Shown: piece by piece, positions 38,699 through 47,611 of the stretch | How the letters are laid out: every line of letters starts with the position of its first letter | How positions within the stretch are numbered: position 1 is the first letter of the stretch | Source of the DNA: Streptomyces anulatus | GTDB lineage: Bacteria > Actinomycetota > Actinomycetes > Streptomycetales > Streptomycetaceae | Direction of reading: 5' to 3' | Assembly: GCF_000721175.1 (NCBI RefSeq) | Contig: NZ_JOEZ01000001.1 | Location: forward strand, 1 to 64,000 | Length of the DNA: 64,000 nucleotides | Program-made: the position numbers and the translations under genes | Notes under the pieces: model-generated | Told to the model about the DNA's origin: nothing | The model's input: the letters and a program-made list of their open reading frames with translations, nothing else | Databases searched by the model: none

Positions 38699-39940
38699 AT
38701 GACATTTCCACAGGGCCCCGTCATCTGGGCGCTGGTTGTCGTAGCACTGGTCGCCGTGGGTGCCGTTCTGCGGGCTCGCGCGACCAACGTCAAGCTGCGC
38801 AGACACAACACCGACCTGCGCGGCGAACGCGACGCGCTCCTGCACCAACGGGACGAGCTCCACGCCGTCCACAACGGTCTGCTCCAGCGCCAGGCAGCCG
38901 AACTCTCGGAGGTCCGCAAGGACGCCGAGGAGGAGACCAAGGCCGTCCTCAAGGCCGCCGTCCGTACGCTCCAGGGCCTCGCCGACGAGCAGCAGGTCGT
39001 GATCGAGAAGGCCCAGCGCAAGTACGGCGACGACCCCGGCATCCTCGCCGACCTGATGGCCATGGACCACGCCAACAGCCAGTTCGGCCGGCGCGCCCAG
39101 GGCATCGCCGTGCTCTGCGGCGGCTGGCTCGGCCGGCGCGAGACCGTGGCCTCCGTCTTCGACGTGGCGCGCAGCGCCCAGGGACGTATCCGGCACTTCG
39201 ACCGGGTCCGGGTCAACGGCCAGGTGAACTTCTCCGTCGTCAGCCGGGCGGTGGAACCCGTCGCCGTGGTCCTCGCCGAGCTGCTCGCCAACGCCACGAA
39301 CTACTCCGCCCCCGGCACCCCGGTGGAGATCAACATCCAGGCCGTGCCGACGGGCGTCTGCCTCATCGTCGACGACGCCGGTCTCGGCATGGGCCAGGAG
39401 GAGAAGGACCGCGCGGCGGCTCTCCTCTCCCCCCAGGCCGCGATCAGCGTCTCCAGCCTGGGCATCCCCCCGCAGTTCGGATTCGCCGTCTCCGGGATGC
39501 TCGCCGCCCGGTACGGCTTCCGGGTCTCGGTGGACTCCGTTTCCCCCTATGGAGGCGTACGCGCGGTGGTCCTCATCCCCGACGAGCTGCTCACCACCGA
39601 GGGGCCGCCGGCCGCCGCGGCGCCCGCCGAAGCATCCGACACGGCCGCCACCCACCAGCAGGTCCAGGCGGACCAGTGGCAGGCCCCGACCCCGGCGCCC
39701 ACCCCGCTCTTCCCGCCCACCCCGCGGCCGGACACCGCCACCCAGCCGCTCGCCCAGATCACCACCACCGCCGGGGGACTGCCGAAGCGTCGTCGCAAGA
39801 GCCCGGTCTCCGCGGTGCCCTCGGCCGACCCGGTCCCCGTGCGCAGCAACGAGGAGACCGCCTCCCGACTCGGCGCGTTCCAGCGCGGCACCCGGTCCGG
39901 ACGCGACACGACGACGACGGAAGGACCCGAGTTCCAGTGA
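38699..39940 (+). CDS. cvnA: Conservon CvnA: sensor-like histidine-kinase-type protein
   Basis: 413 residues. One N-terminal membrane helix (VIWALVVVALVAVGAVL, about 8-24), a coiled-coil stretch (VKLRRHNTDLRGERDALLHQRDE), a helical region ending AMDHANSQFGRRAQGIAVL in place of a normal His-box, and a HATPase_c domain (VLAELLANATNYS N-box, VDDAGLGM, GFAVSGMLAARYG). A Pro-rich tail carries no response-regulator part. Conservon A proteins work at the membrane with CvnB, C and D. ATG 38699 is preferred; ATG 38678 would add seven residues. The stop overlaps cvnB (GTGA). Confidence 0.9.
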   Translation: MTFPQGPVIWALVVVALVAVGAVLRARATNVKLRRHNTDLRGERDALLHQRDELHAVHNGLLQRQAAELSEVRKDAEEETKAVLKAAVRTLQGLADEQQVVIEKAQRKYGDDPGILADLMAMDHANSQFGRRAQGIAVLCGGWLGRRETVASVFDVARSAQGRIRHFDRVRVNGQVNFSVVSRAVEPVAVVLAELLANATNYSAPGTPVEINIQAVPTGVCLIVDDAGLGMGQEEKDRAAALLSPQAAISVSSLGIPPQFGFAVSGMLAARYGFRVSVDSVSPYGGVRAVVLIPDELLTTEGPPAAAAPAEASDTAATHQQVQADQWQAPTPAPTPLFPPTPRPDTATQPLAQITTTAGGLPKRRRKSPVSAVPSADPVPVRSNEETASRLGAFQRGTRSGRDTTTTEGPEFQ

Positions 39941-40341
39941 ATCCCGATCTGTCCTGGGTGCTCAACGACCTGCTCCAGGTACCCGGCGCCCGGCACGCGA
40001 TCCTGGTGTCCGCCGACGGCCTGCTGCTCGCCAACTCCAGCGAGATCGGCCGGGACGACGCGGAGACCGTCGCCGCGGCCATGAGCTCCATGCAGTCCCT
40101 CAGCCGCGCCGTCTCCCCCTTCATCGGAACCCGTGAGCCGGGCCGCTGGCGGCAGACGCTCCTGGAGTACGAGGACGGCTGGATCTTCCTGATCGCCGCC
40201 GGCACCGGCGCCTACCTCGCCGCCACCGCCGCCGCCGACGTGGACATGGAGGCGATGTCCTTCCGGATGCAGCAGCAGGTCACCGCGCTGGGGAAGGCGA
40301 TGACCACGCCGCCCCGCCAGAACGCCGGCAGCGAGATATGA
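39937..40341 (+). CDS. cvnB: Conservon CvnB: roadblock/LC7 protein
   Basis: 134 residues, the whole protein being a roadblock/LC7 domain: LSWVLNDLLQVPGARHAILV, SADGLLLANSSEIGRDDAET, and a C-terminal sheet and helix. It resembles MglB-type GTPase-activating partners and is expected to regulate the CvnD GTPase. GTG start overlaps the cvnA stop; its own stop overlaps the cvnC ATG (ATGA), so the four genes are translationally coupled. Confidence 0.9.
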   Translation: MNPDLSWVLNDLLQVPGARHAILVSADGLLLANSSEIGRDDAETVAAAMSSMQSLSRAVSPFIGTREPGRWRQTLLEYEDGWIFLIAAGTGAYLAATAAADVDMEAMSFRMQQQVTALGKAMTTPPRQNAGSEI

Positions 40342-40712
40342 CGGCGCCGGGCGAGGAGCAGCAGGTCAGCAGCGGGTTCGTCCGGTCCTATGTCATCACC
40401 GGCGGACGGGGGCTGCCCGACGCGGAGGACCTCTCCCTCGTCACGCTGGTCACTCTCGCCCCGGAGAGCCAGCCGCCGCCGAACCCCAGCCCCGAGGTCA
40501 AGGCGATCTGGGAGCTGTGCTCCGGCGGCTATCTGTCGGTGGCCGAGGTCGCCGGTCACCTCGGCCTGCCGGTCGGGGTGGCCCGTCTCCTGCTCCAGGA
40601 CTTAAATCAGCAGGGACACCTGCTGCGCCGGAAGGCGCCGCCGCCGGCCCAGCTCGTTGACAGAAAGATCCTCGAAGAGGTGTTGCATGGACTCCAAGTC
40701 CGGTTCGGCTGA
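40338..40712 (+). CDS. cvnC: Conservon CvnC: DUF742 protein with an in-frame TTA codon
   Basis: 124 residues, DUF742: FVRSYVITGGRGLPDAEDLS, followed by a winged-helix-like section (YLSVAEVAGHLGLPVGVARLLLQDL). Codon 89 (40602-40604) is TTA, a leucine codon read in Streptomyces only by the bldA tRNA, so translation of cvnC should depend on bldA and hence on development. ATGA overlap with cvnB; its 3' end overlaps cvnD by 26 bases. Molecular role unknown. Confidence 0.92.
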   Translation: MTAPGEEQQVSSGFVRSYVITGGRGLPDAEDLSLVTLVTLAPESQPPPNPSPEVKAIWELCSGGYLSVAEVAGHLGLPVGVARLLLQDLNQQGHLLRRKAPPPAQLVDRKILEEVLHGLQVRFG

Positions 40713-41277
40713 GAGCATCTATGTGCCGGACGCGGTGCAGCGCGCGGCGAAGATCCTCGTCGTCGGGCACTTCGCCGTGGGCAAGACGACCCTGATCGGC
40801 ACCCTGTCCGAGATCACCCCGCTGCGCACCGAGGAGCGGATGACCCAGGCCGCCGCGCAGGTCGACGACCTGCGCGGGGCGCCCGACAAGACGACGACGA
40901 CGGTCGCCCTGGACTTCGGGCGGCTGACCCTCAGCGACGAACTGGTGCTCTACCTGTTCGGTACGCCGGGGCAGCAGCGGTTCGTGGAGCTGTGGGAGGA
41001 CATGGCGCGCGGTTCACTGGGCGCGCTCCTCCTGGTCGACCCGGCGCGGCTCGCCGACACGTTCCCCGTCATCGACCTGGTCGAGACGTACGGGCTGGAG
41101 TACGCGGTCGCCGTCAACAGCTTCGACCCGTACTCGCAGCACGCCGAGAACGAACTGCGCGAGGCGCTCGACCTGCTGCCGGACACCCCGGTCGTCTTCT
41201 GCGACGCCCGGGACCAGAAGTCCTCCGCGCAGGCGCTGATCACCCTGGTCCGCCACCTGCTGACGCACACGGCCTGA
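40687..41277 (+). CDS. cvnD: Conservon CvnD: small Ras-like GTPase
   Basis: 196 residues. P-loop GHFAVGKTTL (about 21-30), switch region TTTTVALDFGRL, the G3-like FGTPGQQRFVELW, and NSFDPYS as a variant G4 motif near 137 (N-S-F-D for NKxD). It acts as the nucleotide-switch component of the conservon complex together with the CvnB GAP-like protein. ATG 40687 lies inside cvnC and gives the standard N-terminus (IYVPDAVQRAAKILVVGH). Confidence 0.9.
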   Translation: MDSKSGSAESIYVPDAVQRAAKILVVGHFAVGKTTLIGTLSEITPLRTEERMTQAAAQVDDLRGAPDKTTTTVALDFGRLTLSDELVLYLFGTPGQQRFVELWEDMARGSLGALLLVDPARLADTFPVIDLVETYGLEYAVAVNSFDPYSQHAENELREALDLLPDTPVVFCDARDQKSSAQALITLVRHLLTHTA

Positions 41278-41357
41278 CCTGCCCACGGCCGCACCCCCAG
41301 ACGTATCCCGAAGCCGGGAGCCCCACCGGGCCCCGCGATCACACCGAGGAAGCCGAC

Positions 41358-42767
41358 ATGGACCCGTCGCCGGGAGCCACCCCGTACAGCGCCCCCGCCG
41401 GGTGCCCCATGCACCAGCAGCAGACGTCGCTGTACGGACCGGAGTTCGCCGCCGATCCGCACCGCGCCTACGACGCGTTCCGGGCGCACGGGCCCGCCGC
41501 GCCCATCGAGCTCGCCCCCGGGGTGGACGCCACGCTGATCGTGCAGCACGAGGCGGCGCTGCGGGTGCTGCAGAACCCGGCGCTGTTCGCCCGGGACTCG
41601 CGGCGTTGGGCCGCGCTGCGCGAAGGCGCCGTCCCCATGGACAGCCCGGTGCTGCCGATGATGCTGTACCGGCCCAACTGCCTGTTCACCGACGGCGCGG
41701 AGCACCTGCGGCTGCGCAAGGCCGTCACCGAGTCGCTGGCCCGGCTCAACAGCAGCCGGCTGAGCCGGGACGTCGAGCGGATCGCCGACTACCTGATCGA
41801 CCAGTTCATCGAGCGGGGCACCGCCGACCTGCTCAACGAGTACGCCAAGCTCCTGCCGCTGCTGCTGTTCAACCAGCTCTTCGGCTGCCCCGGCGAGATC
41901 GGCGACCGGCTGACCCGCTCGATGTCGGCCATCTTCGACGGCGAGGACGTGCTCCGCGCCAACGCCGAGCTCACCGAGTGCCTGATGGAGCTGGTCGCGA
42001 TCAAGCGCCGTCAGCCCGGCGAGGACATCACCTCCTGGCTGATCCAGCACCCGGCGGGGCTGCGGGACGAGGAGCTGAAGGACCAGCTCGTCATGCTGAT
42101 GGGCGCGGGGGTGGAGCCGGAGCGCAACCTGATCGGCAACGCGCTGCTGCTGATGCTCGCCGGCGACCAGCCGGGCGCGCCCGAGCGGCGCGGTTCGGGG
42201 CTGCTCGTCGAGGACGCGCTGGACGACGTCCTGTGGAACAACCCGCCGATCGCCAACTACGCGACGCACTACCCCGTACGGGACATCGAGCTGGACGGGG
42301 TGGTGCTGAAGGCCCAGACCCCGGTCCTCATCAGCTTCGCCGCCGCGAACACCGACCCGGGCCTCACCGACGCCCGCCAGACCCTGAGCAAGGGCGCCCA
42401 TCTGGCCTGGGGCGCCGGACCGCACGTGTGCCCGGCCAAGTCGCCCGCCACGCTGATCGCGCTGACCGCGATCGAGAAGATCCTCAACACCGTCCCGGAC
42501 CTCTCGCTGGCCGTGCCCGCCTCGGGTGTGGCCTGGCGTCCGGGCCCGTTCCACCGTGCTCTGGTCGCGCTGCCCGTCCGGTTCACCCCGACGGCCGCAC
42601 GGCGCGCGGCGAGCGGGGTGCAGGCCCCGGCCCAGACCTCGGCCCAGCTGCCCGACCCGCACCGGAACACCGCCCCCGCCGCACCCGTGACAGACCGTCA
42701 CGACGGTGAGTCCGCCAAGAAGTCGAAGGGCTGGTGGAGTTCGTTCCTCGACGTGTTCCGCGTATGA
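41358..42767 (+). CDS. cvnE: Conservon-associated cytochrome P450 (CvnE type)
   Basis: 469 residues, long for a bacterial P450 because of a Pro/Ala C-terminal tail. The heme-ligand region is WGAGPHVCPAKSPAT (Cys in the usual place, but not the standard FGxGxHxCxG). The I-helix lacks the usual AGxDT: LVMLMGAGVEPERN. ExxR-type DALDDVLWNNPP is also atypical, so oxygenase activity is uncertain; signalling or redox sensing has been suggested for conservon P450s. Closest known arrangement: the rar/cvn9-type conservons. GAGGA RBS; 80 bases after cvnD. Confidence 0.85.
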   Translation: MDPSPGATPYSAPAGCPMHQQQTSLYGPEFAADPHRAYDAFRAHGPAAPIELAPGVDATLIVQHEAALRVLQNPALFARDSRRWAALREGAVPMDSPVLPMMLYRPNCLFTDGAEHLRLRKAVTESLARLNSSRLSRDVERIADYLIDQFIERGTADLLNEYAKLLPLLLFNQLFGCPGEIGDRLTRSMSAIFDGEDVLRANAELTECLMELVAIKRRQPGEDITSWLIQHPAGLRDEELKDQLVMLMGAGVEPERNLIGNALLLMLAGDQPGAPERRGSGLLVEDALDDVLWNNPPIANYATHYPVRDIELDGVVLKAQTPVLISFAAANTDPGLTDARQTLSKGAHLAWGAGPHVCPAKSPATLIALTAIEKILNTVPDLSLAVPASGVAWRPGPFHRALVALPVRFTPTAARRAASGVQAPAQTSAQLPDPHRNTAPAAPVTDRHDGESAKKSKGWWSSFLDVFRV

Positions 42768-42844
42768 CTCACATCTCGACAATTCACATATGACAACGGG
42801 CATTTGTGACGATTGCATGTGACGGGGGCAACAAAGATCGATGC

Positions 42845-42872
42845 TTGGCGCGGATATTCGGAGGGGTAGGTT
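42845..42872 (+). promoter_or_regulatory. Promoter of the second P450 operon
   Basis: TTGGCG (42845-42850) and TAGGTT (42867-42872) with a 16-bp spacer, start near 42879. The AT-rich stretch upstream (42776-42830) contains two TGTGACG motifs 13 bp apart, possible binding sites. The second P450 and hydratase can therefore be expressed apart from the conservon. Confidence 0.45.
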
Positions 42873-42910
42873 CAGGGCGGTAACCATGGGCCTAGGTCAA
42901 GGAACTCTGC

Positions 42911-44164
42911 GTGAGCATCACAGGCGGTACCAGCAGAACCCCGGACGGTCGGCGCGCGGTCATCGGCCTGCTCCGCCGGCTCAGTACACCGGAAGGACAG
43001 GCCGATCCGTACGGAATACTCGCGGAGCTGCGGACGATGGGTGACGTCGTCCGCGCTCCGTGGAACGGGTATTTCGTCACCGGTTTCGACGTCTGCAGCC
43101 AGGTGCTCCGGGGCCGCGGCTGGCTCGCCCCGGACCTCGCCTGGCAGGAGCGGCAGGACGACTCCAAGCAGTGGGACGCGATCGCGACCCGGGAGATGAC
43201 CACCACGCTCGCCCGGCTCAACGCCCCCGAGCACACCTGCCAGCGCCGCTCGCTGGGCAATCTCTTCGACCGCTCCACCATCGAACGCCTCACCCCCGAC
43301 GTCGAGCGTGACGCCGACCGGCTGCTGGACGAGCTGGCGGAGAAGCTCCGCTGGGGCGAGGCGGACTTCGCCTCCACCGTCAGCGAGCAGTTGCCGATCA
43401 GCACCGTCGGCGCCTGGCTGGGGATACCGCCCGAGGACTATCCGAACATCCTGGAGATCACCCACGACCAGGTGTTCGCCCAGGAGCTGCTGCCCACCAG
43501 GTCGCAGCTCGCCGTCTCCGCCGAGGCGACCGTGCGGCTGCGCGCCTACTTCACCGAGCTGGTCGCCCGCCGCCGGGCGGAGCCCCGCCACGATGTGCTG
43601 ACCGGCTGGATCCACACCTGGGACGCGATGGAGCCGGACCGGGAGCGGGCGGACGAGATCCTCTACCGGCTCACCATGTTCGTCACCATCGCCTCGCTGG
43701 AGACCACCGCGACGCTGCTCTCCTCGATGACCGCGCTGCTGACCGATCCCGCCCGGTGGTCGTGGCTGCGGGAGCACCCGGAGCACATCGACGCGGGCGT
43801 CGACGAGGTGCTGCGCTACGACCCGCCCATCCACATCAACACCCGGATCGCCGCCGAGGACACCGTCCTGGCCGGGGTCCCGATCAAGAAGGACAGCATG
43901 GTCCACGTCCTGTACGGGGCCGCCAACCACGATCCGCGGCGGAACCCGGACCCGGGCGCCTTCGACATCCTGCGCGGCGGGAGCCACCTCACCTTCGGCG
44001 GCGGGGTGCACTACTGCCTGGGCGCGGCGCTGGCCAAGCTGGAGGCGCGGACACTGCTGGCACGGATGCTGGACCGTTTCCCCACCCTGCACACCGTCTC
44101 TCCGCCGGTGTACGCGCCCCGGATGGTCTTCAGACGGATCAACTCGCTGGGTGTGGCTCTGTGA
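42911..44164 (+). CDS. Cytochrome P450 (second)
   Basis: 417 residues, standard bacterial P450 length. The heme loop FGGGVHYCLGAALAKLEAR contains the Cys ligand; I-helix region FVTIASLETTATLLSS, K-helix region VDEVLRYDPPIHINTR (ExxR-like EVLR), and C-helix HTCQRRSLGNLF (the family W/H-x-x-x-R motif). It looks catalytically competent, unlike the preceding CvnE. GTG start follows AAGGAA. The stop overlaps the hydratase start (GTGA), so the pair is coupled. Substrate unknown. Confidence 0.9.
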   Translation: MSITGGTSRTPDGRRAVIGLLRRLSTPEGQADPYGILAELRTMGDVVRAPWNGYFVTGFDVCSQVLRGRGWLAPDLAWQERQDDSKQWDAIATREMTTTLARLNAPEHTCQRRSLGNLFDRSTIERLTPDVERDADRLLDELAEKLRWGEADFASTVSEQLPISTVGAWLGIPPEDYPNILEITHDQVFAQELLPTRSQLAVSAEATVRLRAYFTELVARRRAEPRHDVLTGWIHTWDAMEPDRERADEILYRLTMFVTIASLETTATLLSSMTALLTDPARWSWLREHPEHIDAGVDEVLRYDPPIHINTRIAAEDTVLAGVPIKKDSMVHVLYGAANHDPRRNPDPGAFDILRGGSHLTFGGGVHYCLGAALAKLEARTLLARMLDRFPTLHTVSPPVYAPRMVFRRINSLGVAL

Positions 44165-45036
44165 AGCTCTCGCTGCCCGGCTTCCTGACCACGGGCGACC
44201 GCTCCGAGGCCCGTCCCGACGACAGAATCGACGGCCGGCCCGACGATCTCCCCGAGGACCGCACCGCGACGGTACGCACCCGGCGCGAGGGCGCGGTCCT
44301 GCACGTGGAGCTGCACGCGCCCACGAGCGGCAACGCGGTGACCGAGGCGATGCTCGACGAGCTGCTGGACGTCGTCGCCGTCCCGGACCCCGAGGTCCGG
44401 GTGCTGGTGCTCAGCGGCGCCGGGGACGACTTCTGTCTGGGCGGCGACCGCACCGAGTTCGCCGACCGGCTGGAGGAGGACCCGAACGGCCACGGCATCC
44501 GGGTCGCCGGGGAGAAGGCCCGCCGGGTCTGCGAAGCGATCTCCGGCGGCCGGGCGGTGACCATCGCCCGAGTGCAGGGCAAGGCGGTCGGCGCGGGGTT
44601 CGCCCTGGCCCTGGCCTGTGATCTGCGGGTCGGCGCGGACACCGCCGCCTTCCGGCTGCCGGAGCTGGCGCTCGGGCTGCCGACCGCCTGGGGCGGGCTG
44701 CTGCCCCGGCTGATCCACGAGGTGGGCGCGGCCCGGGTCCGCGAGCTGATCCTGACGGGCCGGGCCTTCGGCGCCGCCGAGGCGCACGAGTTGTCCGTGC
44801 TCCAGCGGGTGGTGCCCGAGGCCGAGCTGGACGAGGCGGTAGCCGCCTGGGCGAAGCCTGTGGTCCGCCGCCCGGAGGCCGCGCTGCGGGTGACCAAGGC
44901 GCTGCTGAACTCCTATGCCGCCGCCACCCGGCTGGCCGACCCCTCGTTCCTCGACGCGGAGCTGATGGCCTCGGTCGCGGCCGCCACCCGGCGCACTCCG
45001 GCGGGCGGCGGCAGGGCGGGCGGGTCACACTCGTAG
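44161..45036 (+). CDS. Enoyl-CoA hydratase/isomerase family protein
   Basis: 291 residues. Crotonase fold from about 35: VRTRREGAVLHVELHAPTSGNAVT, oxyanion-hole strands RVLVLSGAGDDFCLGGDR and GKAVGAGFALALACDLRVG, and the GLPTAWGGLLPRLIHEVG active-site region. Typical hydratases have Glu pairs at the sites here occupied by PTAWGGLL, so the exact reaction is uncertain. An N-terminal extension of about 35 residues (LPGFLTTGDRSEARPDD) is unusual. Coupled to the P450 upstream, suggesting an acyl-CoA or polyketide-derived substrate. Confidence 0.85.
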   Translation: MKLSLPGFLTTGDRSEARPDDRIDGRPDDLPEDRTATVRTRREGAVLHVELHAPTSGNAVTEAMLDELLDVVAVPDPEVRVLVLSGAGDDFCLGGDRTEFADRLEEDPNGHGIRVAGEKARRVCEAISGGRAVTIARVQGKAVGAGFALALACDLRVGADTAAFRLPELALGLPTAWGGLLPRLIHEVGAARVRELILTGRAFGAAEAHELSVLQRVVPEAELDEAVAAWAKPVVRRPEAALRVTKALLNSYAAATRLADPSFLDAELMASVAAATRRTPAGGGRAGGSHS

Positions 45037-45060
45037 AAACCCGAGTGGGAGGTCTCCGGC

Positions 45061-46035
45061 GTGGACGTACCGGTGTGGCTCTGGATCGTGTTCGCCGTGA
45101 CCGTCGTCGTCTCGCTGACGGTCGACCTCCTGGCGCACCGCAAGGCGCATGTCATCGGCTTCAAGGAGGCCGGGCTGTGGAGCGCGCTGTGGGTCGGCCT
45201 CGCGCTGATCTTCGGCGGGGTCGTCTTCCTGACGCTCGGCACGACCGCCGGGACGGAATACACCACCGCCTGGCTGCTGGAGAAGAGCCTGTCGGTCGAC
45301 AACCTCTTCGTCTTCGCGCTGATCTTCGCGTATTTCAAGGTGCCACGGAAATACCAGCACCGGGTGCTCTTCTACGGCGTCATGGGCGCGCTGGTGTTCC
45401 GCGCGGTATTCCTGACCGCCGGCGTCGCGGTGGTGAACCGCTTCACCTTCGTCCTGTTCCTCTTCGCCGCGATCCTTTTCTACAGCAGCTACAAAATCCT
45501 CAGCGGCCAGGAGGAGAACTTCGACCCGGGAAAGAGCTTCGCGGTCCGTCTGCTGCGAAAGATCATGCCGGTCCAGGACGACTATTCCGGCACCCATTTC
45601 GTCGTCCGCAAGGAGGGCCGGCGGGTCGCCACCCCGCTGCTCGCGGTGGTCGCCGCGATCGAGGCGGCCGACCTCATCTTCGCGGTCGACAGCGTGCCGG
45701 CGGTGCTCGCGGTCAGCGACGACCTGTTCATCGTCTACACCAGCAACGCCTTCGCGATCCTGGGACTGCGGGCCCTGTACTTCCTGCTGTCGGGGCTGCT
45801 GGACCGGTTCCACTACCTGAGCCACGGGCTGGCGGTCATCCTCGCCTTCATCGCGGTCAAGCTCATCCTGCAGGCCTCCCACAAGATGATCAGCACCTCG
45901 ATCCCGGAGATTCCCTCGCCGATCAGCCTCGCGGTGATCGTCGTCATCCTGGCGGTGTCGGTGACGCTGAGCATGCGCCGCCCGCCGAGAAGCCAGGACG
46001 GGTCGGACGCGGCCGACGCAGATTCGAGCAAGTAG
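45061..46035 (+). CDS. TerC family membrane protein
   Basis: 324 residues, about eight membrane helices. TerC signature residues are present: LTVDLLAHRK, EKSLSVDNLFVFALIF and AADLIFAVDSVPAVLA, containing the paired acidic metal-site residues. TerC/Alx proteins export Mn2+ or protect against tellurite or alkaline stress and in some bacteria help metal loading of exported proteins. GTG 45061 lies 24 bases after the hydratase stop, so it may be the last gene of the conservon-P450 unit or a coupled neighbour. Confidence 0.85.
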   Translation: MDVPVWLWIVFAVTVVVSLTVDLLAHRKAHVIGFKEAGLWSALWVGLALIFGGVVFLTLGTTAGTEYTTAWLLEKSLSVDNLFVFALIFAYFKVPRKYQHRVLFYGVMGALVFRAVFLTAGVAVVNRFTFVLFLFAAILFYSSYKILSGQEENFDPGKSFAVRLLRKIMPVQDDYSGTHFVVRKEGRRVATPLLAVVAAIEAADLIFAVDSVPAVLAVSDDLFIVYTSNAFAILGLRALYFLLSGLLDRFHYLSHGLAVILAFIAVKLILQASHKMISTSIPEIPSPISLAVIVVILAVSVTLSMRRPPRSQDGSDAADADSSK

Positions 46036-46106
46036 GGCCGGGCAAAGCAGAGGGAAAGCAAAGGGCAAGACTTTCCAAAGTCTTCCGCCCCGCATATCGT
46101 GAGTAA

Positions 46107-46307
46107 ATGGACAGCGAAAAGCGTGACCTCCATCAGCGGGCCGCTTTCATGTGCCCGACCTGCAAGCAGCCCGTCCGCTCCGAGATACACCGCCACAAGT
46201 CCCTCGGGATCTTCGTCCCGGTATGGCGTGCGGGCCCCTGCGAGAACCCCGACTGCGCGGAGTACGCCGCCGACGAACGGCCCGTCCGGCACCGGCCCCG
46301 GGGATGA
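46107..46307 (+). CDS. Small zinc-ribbon-like protein
   Basis: 66 residues. Four cysteines in two pairs, CPTCKQPV and CENPDC, can form a zinc ribbon. His residues (EIHRHK) lie between them. The short basic C-terminus ends RHRPRG. Alone, no partners. The size and Cys spacing suggest a zinc-binding accessory protein, perhaps of the kind fused elsewhere to kinases or transcription factors. ATG with a preceding purine stretch (GTGAGTAA). Confidence 0.6.
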   Translation: MDSEKRDLHQRAAFMCPTCKQPVRSEIHRHKSLGIFVPVWRAGPCENPDCAEYAADERPVRHRPRG

Positions 46308-46322
46308 CCCGGGGCAGCCCCC

Positions 46323-46593
46323 TCAGCCCGCTGCCAGGCGTGCGGTGAGACGCGCCTTCGCCGCGGGCCACTCGTCGGCCAGCAGCGCGAAGAAGACGCT
46401 GTCCCGCCAGGTCCCGTCCGGCCGTCGCCGGTGCCGCCGGAGCACGCCCTCGCGCCGCGCCCCGAGCCGGGCGATGGCCGCCTGGGACCGCTCGTTGAGG
46501 TGGTCGGTCTTCAGCTGGACGCGCCGAAGGTCAGCGGGACGAGTTCGACATGCCGCCCGGTCAGGGTCACGGGCCGAGGGGAAAGGCGGACAT
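46323..46593 (-). pseudogene. GNAT acetyltransferase with large internal deletion
   Basis: The 5' part reads SAFPLGP then TLTGRHVELVPLTF (N-terminus of RimJ/RimL-type GNAT enzymes). It is followed directly by RVQLKTDHLNERSQAAIARL, GARREGVLRRHRRRPDGTWR, DSVFFALLADEWP, the C-terminal third. The central acetyl-CoA-binding region is missing and the two parts are in different frames. An internal deletion of roughly 300 bases is the simplest explanation. Confidence 0.75.
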
Positions 46594-46788
46594 GGGGCGA
46601 TCCTAGCCCATCCCCGTCTTCGTACTAGCGCATGTCATTTATGAACTAGTACGTAATCGGCAGGAGATCGTCCGGCGTGCGGACCGGCCTACGGCTGACT
46701 AGCGTTGCCCGTGCGGGCCGGGGACCCGTACGGGCGGGGCCGAAGGCAGTGACTCCAGGGACAGCGACCCCAGGGAAGGACCGGCACC

Positions 46789-47592
46789 ATGGCTGTACAA
46801 CCCGAGGGCACCCCGTGCTGGGCGGACGCCACGTTCGCCGACCTCGAGGGGGCCAAGAGCTTCTACGGAGATGTGCTCGGCTGGACGTTCGGCGAGAGCC
46901 TGGCGGAGTTCGGCCACTACACGCAGGCGTACGCGGACGGCAAGGTGGCCGCCGCCCTCTCGCCGCCCATGCCGGGCGAGGCGGAGAGCCCCTCGGCGTG
47001 GTGTCTGTACCTCGCGTCGGCGGACACCGCCGCGACCGCCGGGAAGGTCCGCGGGCACGGCGGCGAGGTGCTGGTGGAGCCCGTACAGGTCGGCGAGTTC
47101 GGCACGATGGCGCTGGCCCGCGACCCCGGCGGGGCCGTCTTCGGCATCTGGCAGGCGGACACCCACGAGGGGTTCGAAACGAAGATCGGCGCACCCGGCG
47201 GCTACTGCTGGAGTGAGGTCTTCACCAGGGACGCGAAGACGGTGGACGCGTTCTACCCCGCGGTCTTCCCGTACACCGTGCGGAAGTTCGACGACGAGTC
47301 GATGGACTTCTCCATGTTCGACGTCCAGGGGGAGACGGTCCTCGGCCGGATGGCGATGGGCGACGACTTCCCGCCGGAGGTCCCCTCGTACCTGAACGTC
47401 TACTTCGCCGTGCCGGACTGCGACGCGGCGGTGGCGAAGGCGACCGAGCGCGGCGGGGTGCTGCGCTACGGGCCGGCGAACAGCCCGTTCGGCCGGTTCG
47501 CCACGCTCAGCGACCCGCAGGGCGCCTGGTTCACCGTGGTCGACGTGTCCACCACCGAGGGCGAGATGCCGGCGACGAGCCCGGCGGCGTAA
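46789..47592 (+). CDS. VOC family protein (two glyoxalase/bleomycin-resistance-like domains)
   Basis: 267 residues made of two VOC modules. First: PCWADATFADLEGAKSFYGDVLGW to about 125 (ARDPGGAVFGIWQ). Second: GGYCWSEVFTRDAKTVDAFYPAVF to about 250 (LSDPQGAWFTVVD). Each has betaalphabetabetabeta folds and DPxG turns. Such proteins bind metals or small hydrophobic ligands; function unknown, often called hydroxylases in error. A GGAAGGA RBS-like run precedes ATG 46789. Followed by the terminator at 47612. Confidence 0.88.
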   Translation: MAVQPEGTPCWADATFADLEGAKSFYGDVLGWTFGESLAEFGHYTQAYADGKVAAALSPPMPGEAESPSAWCLYLASADTAATAGKVRGHGGEVLVEPVQVGEFGTMALARDPGGAVFGIWQADTHEGFETKIGAPGGYCWSEVFTRDAKTVDAFYPAVFPYTVRKFDDESMDFSMFDVQGETVLGRMAMGDDFPPEVPSYLNVYFAVPDCDAAVAKATERGGVLRYGPANSPFGRFATLSDPQGAWFTVVDVSTTEGEMPATSPAA

Positions 47593-47611
47593 CCGGGTCC
47601 GACGCCCCGGC

